Assembly: GCA_947565875.1 (NCBI GenBank)
Contig: CANOHR010000074.1
Coordinates: forward strand, 1 to 5,873
DNA length: 5,873 bases
Direction of reading: 5' to 3'
Origin: an uncultured Pseudoflavonifractor sp.
Lineage (GTDB): Bacteria; Bacillota; Clostridia; Oscillospirales; Oscillospiraceae
A program made the translations under genes and the position numbers. Of the stretch, positions 1 to 5,331 are shown in pieces (within the stretch, counting starts at the first letter, position 1; the number at the start of each line of letters is the position of its first letter). Below the pieces are notes generated by a model, which had not been told where the DNA came from, ran no database searches, and worked only from the letters and a program-made list of their open reading frames with translations.

Positions 1-1395
1 GGTAAGGGCCTCCAATTCCTTGACTGCTTGAGGAGAAAAGACGATATTCTTTTCGTGGAGGGCGGCGGCGCACTCAGCCACGTTGACGGCATAGTCACCG
101 ATCCGCTCAAAATCACTGAGGGTATGGAGAAGTTCGGAAACGTGGGCACTGTCCTGAAGGCTCAAGGGCCGGTCAGTGAGCTTGACCAGGTAGTTATCCA
201 GCGCGTTTTCCATCTTGTCCAGAGCAAACTCCGTCTCATTGATCCGCTCCAGAGTCTTAACGTCATAGCGGCCCAGCAGCAGATCTACCGCCAGACGGTA
301 ATTGGAAAGGGCGTAATCTCCCATTTGGATCACCGCGTCGTGGGAGCGCTCCAGCGCCACCGAGGGGGTGGTGAGAAAACGCTCGTCCAGTACGGATACG
401 TCCTCCAGTTGGTTGGCCTCGCCTGGGACCAGCTTCTCCACCAGCCGGACCAGCTGCCTATGAAACGGCAGCAGCAGAGCGGTACAGGCAAGGTTAAAGA
501 CCAGATGAAAATTGGCGATGGTCCCCATGTCCATAACGCTTTCCCAGAAGTCAAAGTGGATGATAGCATTTCCGGCATAGAAGAGGATCAGGAAAAATAC
601 CGAACCGATCACATTGAAAAAAAGGTGGATAAGGGCGGTGCGCTTGGCGTTCTTGTTGGCCCCCGCACTGGAGAGAACGGCGGTAAGGGTGGTGCCGATA
701 TTCTGGCCCATAATAAGAGGAATGGCCATATTGAAGCGGATGATCCCGGTGGTACTGAGGGCTTGAAGGATCCCGGTAAAGGCGGTGGAACTCTGGAGCA
801 AGGCGGTGAGGAGAGCGCCTACCAGCATACCGAGAACGGGGTTGGTAAGGGCGGAGAGAAGTTCTGCCAGCCAGGGTTCATTCTGAAGGGGAGCCACTGC
901 TTGGGTCATGGAGTTCATGCCGATGAAAAGAAGCCCCATACCAATGAAGATCTGACCGACGCTTTTCTTGCTGCCCTTGGAGATAAACATGTAAAGGATG
1001 ATGCCGATCACCGCCAGCACAGGTCCCAGAATGGCAGGTTGAAGAGCGGTGAGAATGGGGTTGGAATTATCCGAGATGCTGGCAAGGCGCAGAATTTGGG
1101 CGGTGACGGTGGTGCCGATGTTGGCGCCCATGATGATGCCAACCGTCTGCTGAAGCTTCATAACGCCGGCGTTTACAAAGCCTACGCACATGACGGTGGT
1201 GGTGGCGGAAGAGTGAATGATGGCGGTGACAAGGGCGCCCAGCAGAACGCCTTTGAACACATTGTTGGTCAGCCTTTCCAAAATCCCCTCCAGCCGTCCG
1301 CTGGATACCTGGGCCAAACCGTCGGTCATAGTGGACATACCAAACAAAAACAGTGCGATAGAACCCAGCATGGAGATCACATTGGTAGCATTCAA
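1..1395 (-). CDS. Na+/phosphate cotransporter with PhoU-like C-terminal domain (3' end off window)
   Basis: This is a membrane importer of the NptA/YjbB Na/Pi-cotransporter family, expected to carry inorganic phosphate with sodium; 465 codons are visible and the stop lies beyond the left edge. It shows the two inverted repeats of the family. Repeat 1 has HSSATTT at residues 61-67 and GANIGTTVTA at 90-99. Repeat 2 has QSSTAFT at 201-207 and GQNIGTTLTA at 230-239, followed by GANKNAKR at 245-252. Hydrophobic helices fill residues 1-320. From about residue 330 the protein becomes soluble and helical, like a PhoU domain, with FERIGDYAVNVAE near the end. The start is a TTG: an in-frame TAG lies two codons upstream, and GAGGGGG sits 8 bases before it. 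Downstream GTG (codon 6) and ATG (codon 9) are possible but lack such a site. Oddity: the repeat 1 QSS motif reads HSS. Family call is firm; exact substrate is inferred. Confidence 0.93.
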   Translation of the reverse strand, partial: MNATNVISMLGSIALFLFGMSTMTDGLAQVSSGRLEGILERLTNNVFKGVLLGALVTAIIHSSATTTVMCVGFVNAGVMKLQQTVGIIMGANIGTTVTAQILRLASISDNSNPILTALQPAILGPVLAVIGIILYMFISKGSKKSVGQIFIGMGLLFIGMNSMTQAVAPLQNEPWLAELLSALTNPVLGMLVGALLTALLQSSTAFTGILQALSTTGIIRFNMAIPLIMGQNIGTTLTAVLSSAGANKNAKRTALIHLFFNVIGSVFFLILFYAGNAIIHFDFWESVMDMGTIANFHLVFNLACTALLLPFHRQLVRLVEKLVPGEANQLEDVSVLDERFLTTPSVALERSHDAVIQMGDYALSNYRLAVDLLLGRYDVKTLERINETEFALDKMENALDNYLVKLTDRPLSLQDSAHVSELLHTLSDFERIGDYAVNVAECAAALHEKNIVFSPQAVKELEALT

Positions 1396-1403
1396 GGGCT
1401 AGT

Positions 1404-1410
1404 CCCCCTC
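1404..1410 (-). promoter_or_regulatory. Ribosome binding site deciding the TTG start of the transporter
   Basis: On the minus strand GAGGGGG is followed by an 8-base spacer and then TTG. The in-frame TAG between the two rules out any start further upstream. Confidence 0.7.
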
Positions 1411-1462
1411 TTTTGTTGAGTGACAGCATCGGGTCTAAGGATAGAAGATCGCGAACACTGCT

Positions 1463-1491
1463 ATTATATAGGAAAGGTCAGGATTCGTAAA
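1463..1491 (-). promoter_or_regulatory. Sigma-A-type promoter for the Na/Pi transporter
   Basis: The minus strand carries a perfect TATAAT (1468-1463) and, 17 bases upstream, TTTACG (1491-1486), which matches four of six -35 positions. Transcription would start near 1456 and give a leader of about 60 bases. It lies in the 157-base gap between the phosphatase-GNAT stop and the transporter start, so the transporter can be expressed independently of the pyrC-like operon. No operator such as a Pho box was recognised. Confidence 0.65.
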
Positions 1492-1504
1492 TAGAAGGGG
1501 GGAA

Positions 1505-1529
1505 GAAAACGCAAAATCTCTGTTTTTGC
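1505..1529 (-). terminator. Weak terminator-like hairpin after the phosphatase-GNAT gene
   Basis: On the minus strand GCAAAA pairs with TTTTGC around a 7-base loop, followed by GTTTTC. It sits about 25 bases past the stop, after a long pyrimidine tract. The stem is short and AT-rich, so termination is likely partial if it occurs at all. Confidence 0.3.
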
Positions 1530-1552
1530 CAAAAAAGAAAAAAAGAAGAGGC

Positions 1553-2680
1553 TCAGAGGGGCATTTCCAGTAAGTCAAGCGTTCCTAGGGCACCGGGAGC
1601 CTCCCCTTTTTTGACAAAGCCGCAGCGGTGGTATAGGTGTTGAGCAGGCTGGTTGCCTGGGTCGCACAGGAGCCGAAGAAACTTGCGTCCCATAGGGCGG
1701 TAAACACTTACCGCCTGTCCCAGTAGTTGGGGGGCGATGCCCTGACCGCGGTAGTCGGGGCGAAGGTATAGGAAAGGAATATACCCGGCTCCCTCCCGTA
1801 CGTTCTGCAAGGTGGCCAGCTGTAAAAGACCAACGGCCTGACCTCGGAGCATCACCATCTGAAGGGCATGGCGGTCCCATTGCAACTGTTCCCTGGCCTC
1901 CTGCAAAAAGCCGGGACCGTCAAAGCCACGGAGAGAGCCGTGGAGGGTTTCCCAGGCTTCCTGCCGGGCGGATAGGTAGAACTGCCTCTCTTTCTCCTTC
2001 TCCAATTCCATAGCCTGGAACCAGACTGCGGGGGCGTTTTCCCGGCTCCCCCGCAGTCCGGCGGCGGTGAGGGAGTTGGGAAGATGGGATATGTCGTTTT
2101 CAAAGCGGATATCCACCCTGTCATCCTGAAGTTCGTAGCAGGATACAGCGGTATTTTCGCCCGAAGGGAGGGGGAATTGGCTGGGGTGTTTTCCCTGAAG
2201 GGAAGCCTGGAGACAGTGAATGGCCATGGCATGGGAAAAGATGGCCACGCTTTGGCCGGAATGGCGGTGGGCAAGACGGAAAAAGGCGGGAACGATCCGG
2301 TCCGCCACCTGCTGAAAACGCTCCCCACCCTTGGGAGCCCACAGGGGAGAGAAAGAAAAAAGAGCGTCATAAAGGTCAGGGTGATGATAGTGAAGGTCGC
2401 CGTAGGGAATATTGGTAAACTCCCCGATATGAAGTTCCCGGAAAGCAGGTTCAGGGTGAATATCCAGCTTTTGGGGGAGGGCGACAGCCTGGGCGGTCTC
2501 CCAGGCGCGGCTCAGGTCGCTGGAATAGACCGCGTCTACGGGAATTTCCAGAAAGCGGTTTTTCAGGGCGGTGATCTGCGCCCGGCCGGAGGAGGTGACA
2601 TGACCGTCATACCAGCCCAGAATACGGCGGTACAGGTTTCCTTCAGACTGGGCGTGGCGGATCAGATAGATTCGGGTCAT
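1553..2680 (-). CDS. Histidine phosphatase / GNAT acetyltransferase fusion protein
   Basis: This 375-residue cytoplasmic protein joins two enzyme domains. Residues 1-205 form a phosphoglycerate-mutase-like histidine phosphatase: RHA with phosphoacceptor His9 and Arg8, Arg58 in SSDLSRA, acidic Glu82 in FRELHIGEF and His150 in FSHA complete the usual catalytic set, so this half should be active. Residues 225-375 form a GNAT N-acyltransferase, with the acetyl-CoA loop RGQGIA at 311-316 and a C-terminal NQPAQHLYHRCGF at 343-355. A charged linker (about 210-235) separates them. The start is the ATG giving MTRIYLIRH, preceded by GAGGG with a 9-base spacer; an ATG 18 codons upstream is in frame but would overlap the previous gene and lacks a good site. 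It begins 50 bases after the pyrF-like gene with no evident promoter between, so it is probably in the same operon. Substrates of both domains are unknown. Confidence 0.9.
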   Translation of the reverse strand: MTRIYLIRHAQSEGNLYRRILGWYDGHVTSSGRAQITALKNRFLEIPVDAVYSSDLSRAWETAQAVALPQKLDIHPEPAFRELHIGEFTNIPYGDLHYHHPDLYDALFSFSPLWAPKGGERFQQVADRIVPAFFRLAHRHSGQSVAIFSHAMAIHCLQASLQGKHPSQFPLPSGENTAVSCYELQDDRVDIRFENDISHLPNSLTAAGLRGSRENAPAVWFQAMELEKEKERQFYLSARQEAWETLHGSLRGFDGPGFLQEAREQLQWDRHALQMVMLRGQAVGLLQLATLQNVREGAGYIPFLYLRPDYRGQGIAPQLLGQAVSVYRPMGRKFLRLLCDPGNQPAQHLYHRCGFVKKGEAPGALGTLDLLEMPL

Positions 2681-2689
2681 AGGAGCGGT

Positions 2690-2700
2690 CCCTCTTTCCT
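2690..2700 (-). promoter_or_regulatory. Ribosome binding site for the phosphatase-GNAT gene
   Basis: The minus strand reads AGGAAAGAGGG, then 9 bases, then ATG. This places the start at the MTRIYLIRH methionine rather than at the upstream in-frame ATG. Confidence 0.65.
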
Positions 2701-2730
2701 GGTGTTTGGCCTTGGGAGATCGGCCCCGGG

Positions 2731-3510
2731 TCAAAGAATGGTAATATATTGCTTCAGTTCGTCCCGGAGGGCCTTGGCCCGCTCTAATGCGGTGGAGGGG
2801 GTCCCGTCTGCGGCCCGGGCGGCCGCCACAGGTTCCACCGTACTGACAAGGGCGCCCCGTCCATACCGGTCAAAGGCAAAGCGGACGTCCCCGGCGGCGC
2901 CGGAGACCAGAAGGAAGTTTTGCTCCCAACGTTTGCGCAGAGTGCGCAGGTCAGAGGGGTAGACTCCCTCCGCTACGATCCCGGCCCGGCTGTAGCCCAG
3001 CGACCCCAGATCATCTTTCCCCAGCCGCCGGGCCAGATCGCCCACTACCTGATAGACAAGCCTGTCCCCCGCCACCAGATCCTGAAGCTCCCAGGCGCTG
3101 GAGTTGGCGGTGTGGGCCAGAACGAAGAGGCATTTTTCCGCTTTCCTGCATTCCTCCAGCAGAGGCGTCAGACTGTCGGAGCCCAGATAGCCGCTGACAA
3201 TAAAACAGTCGGCGGGAAAGGCGGAGATGGGGGCGGAAACATCGCAGAAGGAGAGGTCCAGAAGGGTAAATATACCCTTTTCCCCGGCGTAGGACAAAAG
3301 CTCTTCCAAAGCCTGTATGCCCTGCCAGCCCAAGCGGGCGCAATCTCCCAGAGAGAGTCGGAGAGCGGGGACGACGCCTCGCAATTCGTCCACAAGGTTT
3401 CGGGCAAAAGAAAGGAAGGATCCCGCCGTTTCTTCCCCGGCAGGGGACAGCTGGATGGCAAGAGGGCATTTTGTGGTTTTGATCAGACTTTGCAGATGGT
3501 CGAAGGACAT
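2731..3510 (-). CDS. Type 2 orotidine-5'-phosphate decarboxylase homologue lacking the catalytic lysine
   Basis: This 259-residue soluble protein has the length order and layout of the type 2 OMP decarboxylase TIM barrel, whose members make UMP. Family landmarks are a GW-GIQALEELLSYA helix (61-75), the DxKxxD strand at 85-90, YLGSDSL at 108-114 and LQDL at 142-145. The active site is altered: DxKxxD reads DLSFCD, so Ser87 replaces the catalytic Lys. The N-terminal LDP motif reads LSP (21-23), the phosphate-binding Arg of the C-terminal SRG motif becomes Thr224, and the GAQ-type loop reads AAGD (205-208). The frame is intact, so it looks maintained and not decayed. The start is set by AAAGGAGG 8 bases upstream; the reading frame stays open for 34 codons further but only through the spacer. 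It follows the pyrC-like gene by 73 bases. OMP decarboxylase activity is unlikely (inference); true function unknown. Confidence 0.85.
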   Translation of the reverse strand: MSFDHLQSLIKTTKCPLAIQLSPAGEETAGSFLSFARNLVDELRGVVPALRLSLGDCARLGWQGIQALEELLSYAGEKGIFTLLDLSFCDVSAPISAFPADCFIVSGYLGSDSLTPLLEECRKAEKCLFVLAHTANSSAWELQDLVAGDRLVYQVVGDLARRLGKDDLGSLGYSRAGIVAEGVYPSDLRTLRKRWEQNFLLVSGAAGDVRFAFDRYGRGALVSTVEPVAAARAADGTPSTALERAKALRDELKQYITIL

Positions 3511-3518
3511 AGAAACAG

Positions 3519-3526
3519 CCTCCTTT
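3519..3526 (-). promoter_or_regulatory. Strong ribosome binding site for the pyrF-like gene
   Basis: AAAGGAGG lies 8 bases before the ATG on the minus strand. It fixes the start at MSFDHLQ and excludes the 34-codon upstream extension. Confidence 0.8.
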
Positions 3527-3583
3527 GGAATATCGCTTGTTTTGCTGCGGCGCTCCGGGTGACGGATGATCGGAAAATATCCC

Positions 3584-4861
3584 TCAGCCGGCCTGGTAGA
3601 CGATCTCCCCACCCACCAGAGTATATTTCACTTTTCCCTTAAGCCGCTTTCCGGAAAAGGGTGTGTTTCGGCCCAGGGAGCAAAAGTTTTGGGGTTCCAC
3701 GCTCCACTCTTCCTCTGGATCGAAGATCACCAGGTCGGCGTCCAGGCCAATAGCAAGCCGCCCCGCGCTGGGCAGCCGGAGAATGTTGGCGGGATTGATA
3801 GTGAGCTTTCTTAAAATGTCGGAAAGGCTCATCTCTCTGGTGTGATAGAGGGCGGTAAGGGAAGCGGCCAGGGCAGTTTCCAGCCCTACCATTCCGGCGG
3901 GAGCCTGAACCAGGGGCCGTGCTGTTTCTGCCTCGGCGTAGGGAGTGTGGTCGGTAGCAATGGCGTCGATGGTGCCGTCCTTCAGCCCCTCGATGATCCC
4001 CTCCACGTCGGTGGGAGTCCGAAGGGGAGGTTCCAGCCGGGCGGGAGGCCCCTGTTGCAGGATCTCATCTTCCGTAAAAGTAAAATACTGGGGACAGGTC
4101 TCGCAGGTAATAGGTGCCCCTTTTTTCTTGTAACGCCGGACGATAGCCACCGACTTGGCGGTGGAAAGGCGGCAGATATGGACGGCGGCCCCCGTCTCCT
4201 CGGCCAGCATGGCCTCCCGCATGACCTGCAACTCTTCTGCGATAGCGGGGCGGCCCGGAATACGAAGCTGCCGGGAGACCCGTCCCTCGTTGATGGCAAA
4301 GTTCTGGGCCAGGTCGGGATCCTCACAGCAGGAGAGTACGGTAAGCCCCTGCCGGTGGGCCAGGATCATGGCGTCCCGGAGCAGATTGGCGTTTCGGATG
4401 GGGGTGGCGTCAGAGAGGGCCACCGCTCCAGCGTCTTTCAGTTCCTCGTAATTGCAGGGTTCCTGACCGTTCCGGCCCTTGGAGAGAGCGGCCACGGGAT
4501 AGACGCGGGCGCCCCCGGCCTTCCGGGAAAGCTCCCGGATATAACCGACGCCGCCGGGGATGTCGATGGGAGGCTGGGTGTCGGGCATACAGGCCACCGA
4601 GGTAAACCCGCCCGCCGCCGCTGCACGGGAGCCGGTGGCGACAGTTTCGCGATACTCAAATCCGGGCTCCATCAAGTGGGTGTGAAGATCTACCAGTCCG
4701 GCGCAGACGGTAAGCCCCGAAGCGTCAAGGATCTGGGCACCGGGGGCGGAGAGGTTGCTGCCAATGACGGCTACCTTGCCGTTTTCCAGAAGGATATCCA
4801 TGACGCCGCCGATCCCGCTGACCGGATCTACCAGTCGTCCCCGCCGTATCAGATATCCCAT
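3584..4861 (-). CDS. Class I dihydroorotase homologue with altered active site
   Basis: This 425-residue cytoplasmic amidohydrolase matches class I dihydroorotase in length and order of motifs; true members interconvert carbamoyl-aspartate and dihydroorotate in UMP synthesis. Retained residues are His60 and His62 (DLHTH), Asp151 (ALSDA), Asp304 (IATDH), EPPLR near 277-281, VGLETALA and RNTPF at 398-402. Changed residues, compared with remembered Bacillus class I enzymes, are metal ligands His to Cys178 (SCCED) and His to Arg231 (HICRLST), plus substrate contacts Arg to Met64 (HLMEPG), Asn to Asp94 (MPDT), Asn to Glu277 and His to Tyr308. I checked the 64, 94, 178, 231 and 277 codons on the nucleotide sequence. 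The start ATG has GGAGGGAGG 9 bases upstream; in-frame sequence further upstream runs through the promoter and is not coding. It is first in a likely operon with the pyrF-like gene. Dihydroorotase activity is doubtful; it may be structural, regulatory, or act on another substrate. Confidence 0.88.
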   Translation of the reverse strand: MGYLIRRGRLVDPVSGIGGVMDILLENGKVAVIGSNLSAPGAQILDASGLTVCAGLVDLHTHLMEPGFEYRETVATGSRAAAAGGFTSVACMPDTQPPIDIPGGVGYIRELSRKAGGARVYPVAALSKGRNGQEPCNYEELKDAGAVALSDATPIRNANLLRDAMILAHRQGLTVLSCCEDPDLAQNFAINEGRVSRQLRIPGRPAIAEELQVMREAMLAEETGAAVHICRLSTAKSVAIVRRYKKKGAPITCETCPQYFTFTEDEILQQGPPARLEPPLRTPTDVEGIIEGLKDGTIDAIATDHTPYAEAETARPLVQAPAGMVGLETALAASLTALYHTREMSLSDILRKLTINPANILRLPSAGRLAIGLDADLVIFDPEEEWSVEPQNFCSLGRNTPFSGKRLKGKVKYTLVGGEIVYQAG

Positions 4862-4870
4862 GCCGCTATG

Positions 4871-4879
4871 CCTCCCTCC
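4871..4879 (-). promoter_or_regulatory. Ribosome binding site for the pyrC-like gene
   Basis: GGAGGGAGG precedes the ATG at 4861 by 9 bases on the minus strand. This sets the start at MGYLIRR; the longer open frame upstream passes through the promoters. Confidence 0.7.
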
Positions 4880-4884
4880 AGCGC

Positions 4885-4915
4885 AAAAAGTGGGCCGGGG
4901 CCCTTGCCCCGCCCC
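4885..4915 (-). promoter_or_regulatory. Terminator-like GC hairpin in the pyrC-like leader
   Basis: On the minus strand CGGGGC (4911-4906) pairs with GCCCCG (4901-4896) around an AAGG loop. After one G-G mismatch, three more G-C pairs follow (4915-4913 with 4894-4892), then AC and TTTTT (4889-4885). The structure lies between the predicted transcription start near 4948 and the ribosome site, where an attenuator would sit. I found no PyrR-type binding loop. The function is inferred from shape and position only. Confidence 0.4.
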
Positions 4916-4933
4916 GCAAAACCCTGTTTTCCC

Positions 4934-4962
4934 TTGTCGATCAAAGCTGTTTTTATTATAGA
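4934..4962 (+). promoter_or_regulatory. Divergent promoter of the small membrane-protein gene
   Basis: The plus strand has TTGTCG (4934-4939), a 17-base spacer and TATAGA (4957-4962). Its -10 shares bases with the minus-strand -10, so the two polymerases would compete. The leader to the ATG would be about 90 bases. Confidence 0.5.
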
Positions 4963-4983
4963 ATATGGAACGGATTTTCGCAA
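4955..4983 (-). promoter_or_regulatory. Promoter of the pyrC-like operon
   Basis: The minus strand has TTGCGA (4983-4978), a 17-base spacer and a perfect TATAAT (4960-4955). Predicted start is near 4948, leaving a leader of about 87 bases. It overlaps the plus-strand promoter of the small membrane gene. Confidence 0.7.
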
Positions 4984-5059
4984 TGTTTTTTTGCGTTTTT
5001 GGGAAACAATGATAGTGAGGAAGCAGGGCTTCCCAAAAAGGAAGGGAGAGGTAAAAAGC

Positions 5060-5236
5060 ATGATGAAGCAACATGAGTTTGCCAAGGGTATGACCATGGG
5101 CGTGATGGCCGGCGTGGCTATGGGTATAGCTATGGTGCCCCGAAAGAGGACCAACGTCAAAAAGGCTGCGGAGAAGGCCATGAAAACGGTGGGCCAGGTG
5201 ATGGAGGATCTCAGCGACGAGATGGGACTCCACTGA
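5060..5236 (+). CDS. Small glycine-zipper membrane protein, YtxH-like (58 aa)
   Basis: This small protein is not recognised by name. Residues 9-26 form one hydrophobic helix with glycines at 10, 14, 18 and 22, a GxxxGxxxGxxxG zipper suited to helix packing in the membrane. It is followed by a basic patch (PRKR, 27-30) and an amphipathic, charged tail ending in MEDLSDEMGLH. The layout resembles YtxH-type or similar short envelope proteins of Firmicutes. Ten of 58 residues are Met. The start is supported by AAGGGAGAGG ending 8 bases upstream; ATG also occurs as codon 2, so either Met could be used. The frame is open far upstream, antisense to the pyrC-like gene, but that part has no ribosome site and is a shadow. 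It has its own promoter and a strong terminator beginning at the stop codon. A role in envelope stress is a guess only. Confidence 0.75.
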   Translation: MMKQHEFAKGMTMGVMAGVAMGIAMVPRKRTNVKKAAEKAMKTVGQVMEDLSDEMGLH

Positions 5237-5273
5237 AAAAGCGGGCGGGGTGTAAAAACCCCGCCCGCTTTTT
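5236..5273. terminator. Bidirectional intrinsic terminator, perfect 16-bp stem
   Basis: AAAAAGCGGGCGGGGT (5236-5251) pairs perfectly with its complement at 5258-5273 around a 6-base GTAAAA loop. On either strand the stem ends in TTTTT, so it can end both the plus-strand small gene, whose stop codon overlaps the first base, and the minus-strand regulator gene arriving from 5332. Confidence 0.93.
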
Positions 5274-5331
5274 ACCAAATTTTAATAAAAAGGAATGGCC
5301 TGCAGCCCTTTCTATTGGGGCGAGAGCCCCA

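Noticed and set aside
28..1419. Long plus-strand open frame of 463 codons
   Set aside because: It is antisense to the transporter, whose translation shows clear family motifs. The plus-strand product is Gly/His/Asp-rich with no recognisable domain.
2084..2962. Plus-strand open frame of 292 codons
   Set aside because: It is antisense to the phosphatase-GNAT and pyrF-like genes and has no motifs; it reflects codon bias of the opposite strand.
4169..4171. Sequencing error as the cause of Arg231 (CGC for CAC) in the pyrC-like protein
   Set aside because: One error could explain this codon, but several independent active-site changes across two genes with intact frames could not reasonably all be errors.
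3842..5059. Long plus-strand open frame leading into the small membrane-protein gene
   Set aside because: It is antisense to the well-supported pyrC-like gene and runs through both promoters. Only the last 58 codons have a ribosome site and sensible composition.
4862..5278. N-terminal extension of the pyrC-like frame
   Set aside because: It crosses the promoter region, the small gene and the terminator, and dihydroorotases start close to the MGYLIRR position, where a good ribosome site exists.
5316..5331. Short hairpin TGGGGC-GAGA-GCCCCA just after the regulator stop
   Set aside because: It has only six pairs and no T-tract on either strand; the strong terminator at 5236-5273 explains termination better.
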